The notes beneath the pieces are model-generated. The model ran no database searches. It was not told the DNA's origin and worked only from the letters and a program-made list of their open reading frames with translations. Position numbers and translations under genes: made by a program. Shown piece by piece: positions 1-9,802 of a stretch of DNA of 57,903 bases. The first letter of the stretch is position 1; each line of letters starts with the position of its first letter. The DNA is from Vitreoscilla sp. (lineage in GTDB: Bacteria > Pseudomonadota > Gammaproteobacteria > Burkholderiales > Burkholderiaceae_C): NCBI GenBank assembly GCA_018780145.1, contig JADMKA010000125.1, forward strand, positions 1-57,903, read 5' to 3'.

Positions 1-1
1 G

Positions 2-610
2 ATCTACCGGCGCCTGGACGACGACTTCCTCGACCCGCAGGTCTTCCGCAAGGATTCCACGCTGGGTTGCGCCGGTCTGGTCGAGGCCTACAAGGCCGGC
101 AACGTGACCTTGAGCAACGCCATCGGCACCGGCATCGCCGACGACAAGTCGATCTACCCCTACGTGCCGAAGATGATCGAGTTCTATCTCGGCGAGAAAC
201 CCATCCTCAACAACGTGCCCACCTACCTGTGCCGCGAGAAGGAGGACCTGAAGTACGTGCTGGATCACCTCGGCGAGCTGGTGGTCAAGGAGGTGCATGG
301 TGCCGGCGGCTACGGCATGCTGGTGGGCCCGGCGGCCACCCGGGACGAGATCGCCCGGTTCCGCGAGCACCTGCTTGGCAACCCCTCCAACTACATTGCG
401 CAGCCCACCTTGAGCCTGTCCACCTGCCCGACCTTCGTCGAATCCGGCATCGCGCCGCGCCACATCGACCTGCGGCCCTTCGTGCTCTCGGGCGCCGAGG
501 TGCAGATGGTGCCGGGCGGGCTGACCCGCGTCGCGCTGAAGGAAGGCTCGCTCGTCGTCAACTCGTCGCAAGGCGGCGGGACGAAGGACACCTGGGTGCT
601 GGAGGATTGA
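2..610 (+). CDS. Circularly permuted ATP-grasp protein (DUF404/DUF407), C-terminal part
   Basis: The window opens inside this gene; about 202 residues remain, read in frame from base 2 to a TGA at 608-610. The remaining part has the nucleotide-binding features of the circularly permuted ATP-grasp amidoligase family (DUF407): [12 protein letters not shown] at the start, a [14 protein letters not shown] stretch that should hold ATP, and HIDLRPFVL followed by [22 protein letters not shown]. The family is known to pair with alpha-E and transglutaminase-like proteins and is predicted to form peptide or amide bonds on an unknown substrate. The alpha-E gene starts 2 bases after the stop, so the two should be co-translated. 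The true start lies outside the window. Confidence 0.9.
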   Translation: MYRRLDDDFLDPQVFRKDSTLGCAGLVEAYKAGNVTLSNAIGTGIADDKSIYPYVPKMIEFYLGEKPILNNVPTYLCREKEDLKYVLDHLGELVVKEVHGAGGYGMLVGPAATRDEIARFREHLLGNPSNYIAQPTLSLSTCPTFVESGIAPRHIDLRPFVLSGAEVQMVPGGLTRVALKEGSLVVNSSQGGGTKDTWVLED

Positions 611-612
611 GC

Positions 613-1569
613 ATGCTGTCGAGAACCGCCGATCACCTGTTCTGGATGGCGCGCTACATGGAGCGCGCCGAAAACACCGCCCGCATGCTGGACGTGAACT
701 ACCAGACCGCGCTGCTTCCCCAATCGGCCGCCGTGGCCGAGCAGGGCTGGCGTGGCCTGCTGAGCATTTCCGAGCTGACCACGGACTACGTCAACCGCTA
801 TGGCGACGTCAGCCCGCGCCAGGTGATGGATTTCATGGTGCGCGACGAGCGCAACCCGTCGTCCATCCTCAGTTGCCTGCGGGCCGCGCGCGAGAACGCG
901 CGGGCCGTGCGCGGCACGCTGACCACCGAGGTCTGGGAGACCACCAACCAGACCTGGCTGGAGTTCAACCGCCTGGTGGCCGACGGCACCCTGGCGCGTG
1001 ACCCCTCCAGCCTGTTCGAGTGGGTGAAGTTCCGCTCGCACCTGAGCCGTGGCGTCACCGTGGGCACCATGCTGCAGGACGAGGCCTTCCACTTCATCCG
1101 CATCGGCTCGTTCCTGGAGCGCTCGGACAACACCGCCCGGCTGCTGGACGTGAAGTTCCACGCCGTGCAGAGCGATTTCTACGGTGCCGCCAATGAGCGT
1201 GACAATGAGTACGATTTCTACCACTGGTCGGCCATCCTGCGCTCGGTCTCCGGCTTCGAGATCTACCGCAAGGTTTACCGCAACGTGATCCAGCCCGAGA
1301 AGGTGGCCGAACTGCTGATCCTGCGGCCGGACATGCCACGCTCGCTGGCGGCCTGCATGCACGAGGTGGTGCTCAACCTCAAGCTGGTGGCCAACGAGCA
1401 GTCGGCCGACACCCAGCGCCGCGCCGGGCGGCTGCAGGCCGATCTGGAATACGGCCGCATCGACGAGATCCTCTCGACCGGCCTGCACGCCTACCTGACC
1501 CAGTTCCTCGATCGCGTCGGCGACCTGGGCCTGGGCATCAGCCGCGACTTCCTCGTGACTGCCCACTGA
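613..1569 (+). CDS. Alpha-E domain protein (DUF403)
   Basis: This 318-residue, all-helical protein is recognised by its N-terminus, MLSRTADHLFWMARYMERAE, followed by NTARMLDV, the hallmark of the alpha-E (DUF403) family. A second similar block (FIRIGSFLERSDNTARLLDVKF, around residues 160-180) reflects the internal repeat of the fold. The biochemical role is unknown; family members travel with ATP-grasp and transglutaminase-like proteins and probably form one complex with them. The ATG at 613 lies just after the ATP-grasp stop codon, with GGAGG overlapping the end of that gene as ribosome binding site. The transglutaminase gene follows after 18 bases, so genes 1-3 look like one operon. Confidence 0.9.
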   Translation: MLSRTADHLFWMARYMERAENTARMLDVNYQTALLPQSAAVAEQGWRGLLSISELTTDYVNRYGDVSPRQVMDFMVRDERNPSSILSCLRAARENARAVRGTLTTEVWETTNQTWLEFNRLVADGTLARDPSSLFEWVKFRSHLSRGVTVGTMLQDEAFHFIRIGSFLERSDNTARLLDVKFHAVQSDFYGAANERDNEYDFYHWSAILRSVSGFEIYRKVYRNVIQPEKVAELLILRPDMPRSLAACMHEVVLNLKLVANEQSADTQRRAGRLQADLEYGRIDEILSTGLHAYLTQFLDRVGDLGLGISRDFLVTAH

Positions 1570-1587
1570 TACTGCTAAGGACTTCCC

Positions 1588-4500
1588 TTGTCTATCCACG
1601 TCGCTCTCAAGCACGTCACGCACTACAAGTACGACCGGCGCGTGGGCCTGTCGCCGCAGGTGGTGCGCCTGCGCCCGGCGCCGCACTGCCGCACGCCGAT
1701 CCTGTCGTACTCGCTGAAGGTCGAGCCCGAGGGCCACTTCATCAACTGGCAGCAGGATCCGTTCGCCAACTACCTGGCGCGCCTGGTCTTCCCCGAGAAG
1801 ACCACCGAGTTCAAGGTCACCATCGACCTGGTGGCCGAGATGTCGGTCTTCAACCCGTTCGACTTCTTCCTGGAGCCGGGCGCCGAGGTCTTCCCGTTCA
1901 CCTACGAGCCCGATCTGGCGCGCGAGCTCGCCCCTTACCTCGTCACCGAGGTGGCCACGCCGGCCTTTCGGCAGTTCCTTTCCACCATCGACCGCAGCAG
2001 CACGCGCACGATGGATTTCCTGGTCGGCCTGAACCAGCGCCTGCAGAGTGACATCTCTTACCTGATCCGCATGGAGCCCGGTGTGCAGACGCCGGAGGAG
2101 ACGCTGGTCAACCGCTCCGGCTCCTGCCGCGACACCGGCTGGCTGCTGGTGCAGACCCTGCGCCACCTGGGCCTCGCGGCGCGCTTCGTCTCCGGCTACC
2201 TGATCCAGCTGGCGCCGGACGTGAAGGCGCTCGATGGCCCGAGCGGCACCGAGGTCGATTTCACCGACCTGCACGCCTGGTGCGAGGTCTACCTGCCCGG
2301 CGCCGGCTGGATCGGCTTCGACCCCACCTCCGGCCTGCTGGCCGGCGAGGGCCACATCCCGCTCGCCTGCACCCCGCAGCCGTCCAGTGCGGCACCGGTG
2401 AGCGGTGCGGTGGACGAGAGCGAGGTGAGCTTCGGCCACGAGATGGCCATCACCCGGATCTGGGAGTCGCCGCGCGTCACCAAGCCCTACACCGACACCC
2501 AATGGGCCGAGGTGCTGCGCCTGGGCGACCGGGTGGACCGCGAGCTGGTGGCCGGCGACGTGCGCCTCACCATGGGCGGCGAGCCCACCTTCGTGGCGGT
2601 GGACGACCGTGACGGCGCCGAGTGGAACACCGACGCGCTCGGCCCCACCAAGCGCATCTTTGCGCAGGATCTGGTGCACCGCCTGCGTGCCGAGTACGGG
2701 CAGGGGGGCTTCCTTCACTTCGGCCAGGGCAAGTGGTACCCCGGCGAGCAGTTGCCGCGCTGGGCTCTGTCGATCTGCTGGCGCGCCGACGGGCAGCCCT
2801 GCTGGCATGACCCGACCCTGTTCGCCGACGAACGCGACCCGCACGCCTACACCAGCGAAGACGCCAAGCGCTTCATCCAGGCGCTTACCACGCGCCTGGG
2901 GCTGGACAAGCAGTTCGTGCAGACCGCCTACGAGGACACCTGGTACTACCTCTGGCGCGAGCGCCGCCTGCCGGTCAACGTGGATCCGTTCCACGCGCGG
3001 CTGGACGACGAGATGGAGCGCGCCCGCCTGCGCCGCGTGTTCGACATCGGCCTGGACCACGAGGTCGGCTATGTGCTGCCCATCAAGCGCAGCGAGGGCC
3101 CGGCGCTGGCGGGCAGCCGCTGGGTCACCGGGCCCTGGTTCTTCCGCGACGAGCGCATGTACCTGCACCCCGGCGATTCGCCCATGGGCTACCGCCTGCC
3201 GCTCGATTCGCTGCCCTGGGTCTCCAAGGGCGACTACCCCTACTTCCACGAGCACGATCCCTTTGCGCCGCGCGGCGCACTGCCGTCGGCGGCCTCGTTG
3301 CGCGCGCAGTACGGTGGCGGCTATGCGCCGCACAGCCCCGGCGGCGGTTTTGCCGAGGGCGGGGTGGTGGCCCTGCAGGGCGGCTCCGGCCCCTTGCCCG
3401 GCCCGGCCAGCGCCGGCGAAGGCCCGCTGGGCACGACCTCGTCGACCGAGCCGGTCGACCCGAACGCCGTGCCGGTGCGCCACCAGTCGGCGCACTGGAT
3501 CACCCGCACCGCGCTGTGCGTGGAGGCACGGGATCCGCGGCGCGCCAACGGCCCGAAGGCCGAGGCCATCGGCAAGGCCACGGGTGTGCTGTACGTCTTC
3601 ATGCCGCCACTGCAGGCGCTGGAGGATTACCTCGAACTGCTCGCCGCTGTCGAGGCCACGGCCGCCGAGCTGGGCGTGACGATCATCCTCGAGGGCTATC
3701 CACCGCCGCGCGACCCGCGCCTGAAGCTGCTGCAGGTCACGCCGGATCCGGGCGTCATCGAGGTCAACATCCACCCGGCCCACAACTGGGGTGAGCTGGT
3801 CCAGCACACCGAGTTCCTCTACGAGGCCGCGTTCCAGTCGCGCCTGTCGAGCGAGAAGTTCATGCTCGACGGCCGCCACACCGGCACGGGCGGTGGCAAC
3901 CACTTCGTGATGGGCGGCGCCACGCCGGGCGACTCGCCCTTCCTGCGCCGCCCGGATCTGTTGGCCTCGCTGCTGGCCTACTGGCACAACCACCCGTCGC
4001 TGAGCTACCTGTTCTCGGGCCTGTTCATCGGCCCGACCAGCCAGGCGCCGCGCGTCGACGAGGCCCGCAACGACCAGCTGCGCGAGCTGGAGATCGCGCT
4101 CGGCGAGATCCACCGCAACCAGGCGCTGCATGGCCAGCACATGCCACCCTGGCTGGTGGACCGCACACTGCGCAACGTGCTGGTGGACGTGACCGGCAAC
4201 ACCCACCGCAGCGAGTTCTGCATCGACAAGCTCTACTCGCCCGATGCAGCCACCGGCCGCCTGGGCCTGCTGGAGCTGCGCGCCTTCGAGATGCCGCCGC
4301 ATGCGCGCATGAGCATCGTGCAGCAGCTGCTGCTGCGCTCGCTGGTGGCGCGCTTCTGGAAGGCGCCGTACAAGGCGCCGCTGGTGCGCTGGGGCACCGA
4401 GTTGCACGACCGCTTCCTGCTGCCCACCTTCGTCAAGATGGATTTCGACGACGTGATGGAGGACATGGGCCGCGCCGGCTACGCCTTCGATGGCCAGTGG

Positions 4501-5070
4501 TTCGCGCCGCACTTCGAGTTCCGCTTCCCGAAGATCGGCGAGCTCAGCAGCCGCGGCGTGCACATGACGCTGCGCAACGCGCTCGAGCCCTGGCACGTGA
4601 TGGGCGAGGAGGGCTCGGCCGGTGGCACGGTGCGCTATGTGGATTCGTCGCTGGAGCGCATCGAGATCATGCTCACCGGCCTGGTGGACCCGCGCCACCG
4701 CATCGCCGTCAACGGCGTGGCGGTGCCCTTGCAGCCGACCGGCCGGGTGGGTGAGTACGTGGCCGGCGTGCGCTACCGCGCCTGGGAGCTGCCCTCGGGC
4801 CTGCACCCCACGATCGGCACCCACGCGCCGTTGACGATCGACCTGGTGGACACCTGGATGAACCGCTCGCTCGGCGGCTGCCAGTACCACGTGGCCCACC
4901 CAGGTGGCCGCAACTACGTGACCTTCCCGGTCAACGCCTACGAGGCCGAGAGCCGCCGGCTGGCGCGTTTCTTCCCGCACGGGCACACGTCCGGCACGCT
5001 GGAGGTTCCGCCGCCGGAGCGCAGCCTGGAGTTCCCGTTCACCCTCGACATGCGCCGTGCGGGTAGGTAG
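1588..5070 (+). CDS. Transglutaminase-like protein with DUF2126 region
   Basis: The 1160-residue protein begins with a bacterial transglutaminase N-terminal domain ([16 protein letters not shown]), then a papain-like transglutaminase core with a visible triad: Cys180 in [11 protein letters not shown], His229 in LHAWCEVY and Asp245 in GFDPTSG. Residues from about 310 onward form the large DUF2126 region, beginning [16 protein letters not shown] and containing [19 protein letters not shown]. Around residues 570-650 there is a Gly/Ala/Pro-rich stretch that looks like a linker. Long forms like this are known partners of ATP-grasp/alpha-E genes and are thought to be proteases or amidases of the same unknown pathway. 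The start is TTG at 1588, preceded by AAGG; no ATG lies near that keeps the conserved N-terminus. Confidence 0.92.
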   Translation: MSIHVALKHVTHYKYDRRVGLSPQVVRLRPAPHCRTPILSYSLKVEPEGHFINWQQDPFANYLARLVFPEKTTEFKVTIDLVAEMSVFNPFDFFLEPGAEVFPFTYEPDLARELAPYLVTEVATPAFRQFLSTIDRSSTRTMDFLVGLNQRLQSDISYLIRMEPGVQTPEETLVNRSGSCRDTGWLLVQTLRHLGLAARFVSGYLIQLAPDVKALDGPSGTEVDFTDLHAWCEVYLPGAGWIGFDPTSGLLAGEGHIPLACTPQPSSAAPVSGAVDESEVSFGHEMAITRIWESPRVTKPYTDTQWAEVLRLGDRVDRELVAGDVRLTMGGEPTFVAVDDRDGAEWNTDALGPTKRIFAQDLVHRLRAEYGQGGFLHFGQGKWYPGEQLPRWALSICWRADGQPCWHDPTLFADERDPHAYTSEDAKRFIQALTTRLGLDKQFVQTAYEDTWYYLWRERRLPVNVDPFHARLDDEMERARLRRVFDIGLDHEVGYVLPIKRSEGPALAGSRWVTGPWFFRDERMYLHPGDSPMGYRLPLDSLPWVSKGDYPYFHEHDPFAPRGALPSAASLRAQYGGGYAPHSPGGGFAEGGVVALQGGSGPLPGPASAGEGPLGTTSSTEPVDPNAVPVRHQSAHWITRTALCVEARDPRRANGPKAEAIGKATGVLYVFMPPLQALEDYLELLAAVEATAAELGVTIILEGYPPPRDPRLKLLQVTPDPGVIEVNIHPAHNWGELVQHTEFLYEAAFQSRLSSEKFMLDGRHTGTGGGNHFVMGGATPGDSPFLRRPDLLASLLAYWHNHPSLSYLFSGLFIGPTSQAPRVDEARNDQLRELEIALGEIHRNQALHGQHMPPWLVDRTLRNVLVDVTGNTHRSEFCIDKLYSPDAATGRLGLLELRAFEMPPHARMSIVQQLLLRSLVARFWKAPYKAPLVRWGTELHDRFLLPTFVKMDFDDVMEDMGRAGYAFDGQWFAPHFEFRFPKIGELSSRGVHMTLRNALEPWHVMGEEGSAGGTVRYVDSSLERIEIMLTGLVDPRHRIAVNGVAVPLQPTGRVGEYVAGVRYRAWELPSGLHPTIGTHAPLTIDLVDTWMNRSLGGCQYHVAHPGGRNYVTFPVNAYEAESRRLARFFPHGHTSGTLEVPPPERSLEFPFTLDMRRAGR

Positions 5071-5138
5071 GCCCCAGGGCCTGCTGGCGCGGGCGGGTCC
5101 GGATGGGCGGGCCCGCTGCGCGCAGGCATGATCGGGCC

Positions 5139-7775
5139 ATGTCCAGTTCCCCCACGCCACCCGGTGCCCCGGCCACGCCGCGCCAGAGCAGCCTGCTGCC
5201 CGACGACGCCGTTCCCGCGGCCGACCTGCTCGCCGGGGCGGCGGCCGTGCCGGGCAGCGAGGGCCATTTCGACGAACTGCGCGGCCGGCTGAACGCGGCC
5301 GGCGCACCCCGCGACCGGCTCGCGCCGCTGTGGCGATCTTTCTTCGAGGCCGGGGGCACTGAAGGATGGCAGGACCTCACCACTCGCGCTGCGCGGGTCC
5401 AGCGCCGCGTGCACGACGACGGCGCCACCTACAACGTGTACGCCGAGGGCAGCGAAGCGCCGCGCGAGTGGCCGCTGGAACTGCTGCCGGTGCTGATCGG
5501 TGCCGAGGAGTGGGCCGACATCGAGGCCGGCGTGGCCCAGCGCGCGCGCCTGCTCAACGCCACGCTGGCCGATGTGTACGGCGAGCGGCGCTTGCTCGAC
5601 GAAGGCCTGCTGCCACCCTCCCTGGTGCTTGGCCACCCTCAGTACCTGCGGCCTTTGCATGGCTGCGTGCCACCCGGTGGCGTGCACCTGCACGTCGCGG
5701 CCTTCGAGCTCACCCGCGGCCCCGACGGTGGCTGGTGGGTGCTGGGCCAGCGCACCCAGGCGCCGTCGGGCCTGGGCTACCTGCTGGAAAACCGCCTGAT
5801 CATCGCGCAGCAGTTCCCCGAGGCCTTCCGCGACCTGCATGTGCAGCGCGTGGCCGCCAGCTTCCAGACCCTGCTGCAAGGCCTGCTGCGCCTGTCGCCC
5901 GCCGGCGAGCGCTCGCGCGTCGTGCTGCTGACCCCCGGCCCGCACAACGAGACGTATTTCGAGCAGGTCTTCCTGGCCCGCTACCTGGGCCTCACGCTGG
6001 TGGAGGGCGGTGACCTCACGGTGCGTGCCAACCGGCTCTACCTGAAGACCCTGCATGGCCTGGAGCGCGTCCACGTGGTGCTGCGCCGCGTCGACGACGA
6101 CTACCTGGATCCGCTGGAACTGCGCGCCGATTCCGCGCTCGGCGTGCCGGGCCTGCTGCAGGCCCTGCGCGCCGGCGAGGTGGTGGTGGCCAACGCCCCG
6201 GGTGCTGGCTGGCTCGAAAGCCCGGGCCTGATGGCCTTCTGGCCTGGCGTGGCCGAGGCCTTGCTCGGCGAGGACCTGCTGCTGCCGGCCACCACCAGCT
6301 GGTGGTGCGGCGAGGCGGCGGTGTGGCGCAAGGCCGCCCCCAAGCTCGCGGACTACGTCGTCGCGCCCACCTTCCCGGCCAGCGACACCACCACCGGCTT
6401 TCCGCCGTTCGTGGCCGCCGCGCTGGCGCCGAGCGCACGTGCCGCGTGGGCTGCCCGTGTCGAGGCCGATCCGGCCGCCCACACGCTGCAGGCGCGGGTC
6501 AAGCCCTCCGAGACACCTGCCTGGCGCGAGGGCGCGCTGGAGCCGCGGGCCTGCGTGCTGCGTGTCTTTGCCATCTCCGACGGCGCCGGTGGCTGGCGCG
6601 TGCTGCCTGGCGGCCTGGCGCGCGTCTCGCACAGGCGCGACGGTGCGCACGACCCCTGGCTCAGCATGCAGCGCGGCAGCGCCAGCGCGGACACCTGGGT
6701 CCAGGCTGCCGGCGAGGTCGACACCACCTCGCTGCTGCCCAAGCCGCTCACCGCCGCCGACCTGGCCACCTGGCACCGCACCGTCACCAGCCGCGCGGCC
6801 GAGAACCTGTTCTGGCTGGGCCGATACACCGAACGCGCAGAGAACACCGTGCGCCTGGCCCGGGTGACGCTGGAGTCGCTGACGGGCAGCTTCATCTACG
6901 GGGCCTCACCGGCGGTGCTGCGGGTGCTGGATGCGCTGGCGCGCCGCCACGGGCTGGTCGGCACCGGCGTGCCCTCTCCGGAGCAGAGCCTGCGCGTGTT
7001 CGAGCGTTCTCTGGTGCATGAGATGGGTGACCCGCAGGGCAGCAGCGTGGCCTTCAACCTGATGGCCCTGCGAGGCTGCGCGCAAGCCCTGCGCGAGCGC
7101 CTGGCGCAGGAGCACTGGAAGCTGATCCACGAGATGGGCGACCATTTCCTGCAGCACTTCGCCTCGGTGATGGAGAGCCCGGCCAACGAGCCGCTGGCCG
7201 ACGCCATGGGCGTGCTCGCCCGTGTCACCACCCACCTGGCCGCCATCACCGGCGCGCAGACCGACCGCATGACGCGAGACGACGGCTGGCGCCTGCTCAG
7301 CGTGGGCCGGCAGATCGAGCGCCTGGACTTCCTCTCGCACACCCTGGCCACCGCCTTCGAGCATGGCCTGCACCAGCGCGACGACGGCTTCGCGCTGCTG
7401 CTGGCGCTGTTCGATTCCACCATCACCTACCGCGCCCAGTTCCAGGCCCGGCGCGAGGTGCCGCCGCTGCTGCACCTGCTGGTGCACGACACCGACAACC
7501 CGCGTTCGCTGGCCTGGGTGGCCCGCACCATGCGCGATCGCTTCGTCAAGCTGGCCCGCCACGAGCCGCTGTGGGCCAACGAACTGGCGCAGAACCTGCC
7601 GCGGCCGGAGGAATGGCCGCTGGAGCTGATGGCGGCTGTCGACGACGGCGGCGGCCACGGCGCCCTGGTGGCCGCGCTGCGCGACTGCAGCGCCCAGGCG
7701 CAATCCCTGTCGGACGCACTCAGCCGGCGCCTGTTCTCCCACGTCGGCCCGGCGGATCGGGCGGTGTGGCAGTGA
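5139..7775 (+). CDS. ATP-grasp (DUF404/407) and alpha-E (DUF403) fusion protein
   Basis: This 878-residue protein fuses the two functions that are separate genes at 1-1569. The first half is a circularly permuted ATP-grasp amidoligase (GATYNVYAEG, LLENRLIIAQQFPEAFRDL, VHVVLRRVDDDYLDPLELR). After about residue 545 comes the alpha-E domain, starting VTSRAAENLFWLGRYTERAENTVRLARV. A start at 5139 is preferred over one 12 codons upstream because MSSSPTPP follows a non-conserved Arg-rich stretch. Its 3' end overlaps the next start by 4 bases (GTGA at 7772-7775), so it is coupled to the second transglutaminase gene. The substrate is unknown. Confidence 0.9.
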   Translation: MSSSPTPPGAPATPRQSSLLPDDAVPAADLLAGAAAVPGSEGHFDELRGRLNAAGAPRDRLAPLWRSFFEAGGTEGWQDLTTRAARVQRRVHDDGATYNVYAEGSEAPREWPLELLPVLIGAEEWADIEAGVAQRARLLNATLADVYGERRLLDEGLLPPSLVLGHPQYLRPLHGCVPPGGVHLHVAAFELTRGPDGGWWVLGQRTQAPSGLGYLLENRLIIAQQFPEAFRDLHVQRVAASFQTLLQGLLRLSPAGERSRVVLLTPGPHNETYFEQVFLARYLGLTLVEGGDLTVRANRLYLKTLHGLERVHVVLRRVDDDYLDPLELRADSALGVPGLLQALRAGEVVVANAPGAGWLESPGLMAFWPGVAEALLGEDLLLPATTSWWCGEAAVWRKAAPKLADYVVAPTFPASDTTTGFPPFVAAALAPSARAAWAARVEADPAAHTLQARVKPSETPAWREGALEPRACVLRVFAISDGAGGWRVLPGGLARVSHRRDGAHDPWLSMQRGSASADTWVQAAGEVDTTSLLPKPLTAADLATWHRTVTSRAAENLFWLGRYTERAENTVRLARVTLESLTGSFIYGASPAVLRVLDALARRHGLVGTGVPSPEQSLRVFERSLVHEMGDPQGSSVAFNLMALRGCAQALRERLAQEHWKLIHEMGDHFLQHFASVMESPANEPLADAMGVLARVTTHLAAITGAQTDRMTRDDGWRLLSVGRQIERLDFLSHTLATAFEHGLHQRDDGFALLLALFDSTITYRAQFQARREVPPLLHLLVHDTDNPRSLAWVARTMRDRFVKLARHEPLWANELAQNLPRPEEWPLELMAAVDDGGGHGALVAALRDCSAQAQSLSDALSRRLFSHVGPADRAVWQ

Positions 7776-8719
7776 AGGCCGCCAACGACGACTCCAGCGT
7801 GCGCTGGCTCAGCGTGCGCCATGTCACCGTCTACGACTACGACGCGCCGGTCGAACTGGCCCACCACATGGCCCACCTGTGTCCGCGCGACACACCGGTG
7901 CAGCAGGTTCGCGGTTGGTCCTTGCGCATCGACCCCTTGCCCGACGAGTGGATGGTGCGCGGCCCGGTCGACGCCCGCCTACCGGAAGGCCAGACCAGCA
8001 TCGACAGCTGGGGCAACACCCGCTGCGCCTTCAGCCACACCCGCGTGCATGAGCGCCTGCGGGTGGAAAGCCGCTTCGAGGCCGGCCTGACCATCGTGGC
8101 ACCGCCTGGCGACACCGACGACAGCCCACCCTGGGAGGAGGCGGCCGAGGCGCTGCGCTACCACGCCGGCGCGGTGCGCTCCGAGGCGGTGGAGTTCAGC
8201 CTGCCATCGGCCTTCGCGCCGCGCAGTGCCAGCCTGGCGGCATTGGGCCGCGAGGCGTTCACCCCGGGCGCCTCGGTGGTCAGCGGTGCCCTGGCGCTGA
8301 TGCACCTGATCCACGACCGCTTCGACTACGAACCGCTGGCCACGACGGTGGCCACCCGGGCGCCCGAGGCCCTGGAGCAGCGGCGCGGCGTCTGCCAGGA
8401 TTTCGCCCACGTGATGATCGGCGCCTGCCGCTCGCTCGGGCTGGCGGCACGTTACGTCAGCGGCTACCTGTTGACGCAGCCCCCACCCGGCCAGCCCCGC
8501 CTGGTGGGCGCCGACGCTTCCCACGCCTGGGTGCAGGTCTGGTGCCCCACCCAGGGCTGGCTGGCACTGGACCCGACCAACGCCGTGCCCGCCGGCACCG
8601 ACCACGTCACCCTGGCCTGGGGCCGCGACTACGCCGACGTGGCCCCGCTGCGCGGCGTGATCCGCGGCGGCGGGCAGGCGCAGCCGAAGGTGGGGGTGAC
8701 TGTGGAGCCGCTGGTGTAA
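7772..8719 (+). CDS. Transglutaminase family cysteine protease-like protein
   Basis: A 315-residue protein with the short architecture: bacterial transglutaminase N-domain (VRHVTVYDYDAPVELAHHMA) and a transglutaminase core. The triad is visible as Cys208 (GVCQDFAHVMIG), His251 (DASHAWVQVW) and Asp267 (LALDPTNAVP). Proteins of this form in the ATP-grasp/alpha-E cluster are also seen beside the proteasome-like peptidase Anbu in other bacteria; no Anbu gene is visible here, although the window begins inside the cluster. The GTG start at 7772 overlaps the preceding TGA. This gene closes the second copy of the three-part system. Confidence 0.9.
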   Translation: MKAANDDSSVRWLSVRHVTVYDYDAPVELAHHMAHLCPRDTPVQQVRGWSLRIDPLPDEWMVRGPVDARLPEGQTSIDSWGNTRCAFSHTRVHERLRVESRFEAGLTIVAPPGDTDDSPPWEEAAEALRYHAGAVRSEAVEFSLPSAFAPRSASLAALGREAFTPGASVVSGALALMHLIHDRFDYEPLATTVATRAPEALEQRRGVCQDFAHVMIGACRSLGLAARYVSGYLLTQPPPGQPRLVGADASHAWVQVWCPTQGWLALDPTNAVPAGTDHVTLAWGRDYADVAPLRGVIRGGGQAQPKVGVTVEPLV

Positions 8720-9061
8720 GCCTCGGGGACTGGCTCTCGCCGGTGCAGTCGACTGTGCCGCAGCTTTGGGGCACAGGCTCTTGAAGGAGACGCCGCTGCG
8801 CGAAGTGCAGCCAAAGCCTTCGGGCGGCACGCCATTAGCTGGGCATCAGTAGCGACCGATGAGGCGTGGTTGCACCGGCACCTTCTTGGCTACTTGTTGC
8901 GCTAGAGCGGGCCACCAGATTGCTTACAACGATGGAGGGTTAGTACCCGAGCCCCCAAGTTCCGCACACGTCCAGCCGCTGCCTCCGGCCGTCTCAGTGG
9001 CATACTGAAGAGAACGGGCACAAACGCCTGTCACTGGACAAAAAAACAGTCAAGGCGAAAT
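8720..9061. other. Gene-free stretch at an accessory boundary
   Basis: About 340 bases without a supportable gene. Composition shifts here from high GC to a more mixed sequence that continues through the next three genes, so this is probably one edge of acquired DNA. An open frame runs 8944-9132 with a Lys-rich tail, but it has no start codon and overlaps the next gene. I see no tRNA, no clear integrase site and no strong terminator. Confidence 0.5.
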
Positions 9062-9802
9062 GTGAGCAACTTGCAAGCCTGGAGGGCGCGAAGCCTTCGG
9101 TTTACCGCGTTCTGCGAGTCACCTATCAATGACAGTAGCGCAGGCATGTGGCAGAAGGTCGTCGGCCAAACCCCACAAAGAGTCAACACCGATCGTGGCT
9201 CCGGTCTTCTGGTTGAGAGTGGTGACTTGTCTGACCGCGTTGTTTGCGAGTTCCACTCCACGCTCAATCGGTTTGACATCATCGTTGCTCGCTCGCCAGA
9301 TCCAGCTGATCCCCTCGATTTTCAGCCTACTTTCGACAGCGCCAAAGATGCGATGGCAGTCGTAGAGCCTCTCGCATTTGCCTGGCTAGAAACGTGCAAT
9401 TTCAACGTTATGCGCCTGGCCTGGGGAAGCCAGTTGACGATTGAAGCTCAGGACCAGCCGAGCGCGTTTGCAGCGGTGGTAGAGCAGGTTCCGAATCTTG
9501 CGCTACGTGTTCCTAAGGCTTCGGACCTTGCCTTTCAGGTCAACCTGCCGAAGGAGAGCGCCGTCATCCACGGCATGCGCATCAATCGCATAACGAAATG
9601 GAACAACCTGCAAGCGCGTATCTGGCATCAGGCCATCGCCCAAACAAAGTTCTACGCCTTGGTCGAGACAGACTTCAGTACCGACGCGACCCGAACCATC
9701 CCAATCGGGACAGGCACACGGGGCGTCGCTGGCGAAGTACTAGCTGAGCTCAAGGGCTTCGTAGAGTACGGCTTTGGCCACCTCGTTGAGACTGCGCAAT
9801 GA
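9062..9802 (+). CDS. Uncharacterised accessory protein, first of three
   Basis: A 246-residue protein that I do not recognise with confidence. It begins at GTG 9062, giving MSNLQAWRARSLRFTAF; no strong ribosome binding site precedes it, so the start is tentative. The C-terminal half has conserved-looking blocks (FQVNLPKES, GMRINRITKWNNLQ, ALVETDFSTDA) and ends in a helical GEVLAELKGFVEYGFGHLVE. The general layout recalls the TIGR04255-type hypothetical proteins of accessory regions, but this is only a weak impression. No signal peptide or membrane segment is seen. Its stop codon overlaps the next start by 4 bases (ATGA, 9799-9802), so it is coupled to that gene. Codon use is less GC-rich than in flanking genes, a sign of transfer. 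Confidence 0.6.
   Translation: MSNLQAWRARSLRFTAFCESPINDSSAGMWQKVVGQTPQRVNTDRGSGLLVESGDLSDRVVCEFHSTLNRFDIIVARSPDPADPLDFQPTFDSAKDAMAVVEPLAFAWLETCNFNVMRLAWGSQLTIEAQDQPSAFAAVVEQVPNLALRVPKASDLAFQVNLPKESAVIHGMRINRITKWNNLQARIWHQAIAQTKFYALVETDFSTDATRTIPIGTGTRGVAGEVLAELKGFVEYGFGHLVETAQ

Noticed and set aside
391-5307. A 1638-residue open frame on the minus strand across the transglutaminase genes
   Set aside because: It is a high-GC shadow of well-recognised genes on the plus strand; the translation is Arg/Ala/His-rich with no domain likeness.
8944-9132. Open frame with a Lys-rich tail (LSLDKKTVKAKCEQLASLEG) before the first accessory gene
   Set aside because: It has no start codon after the preceding TAG and overlaps the better-supported frame that begins at 9062; at most it is the relic of a lost gene.
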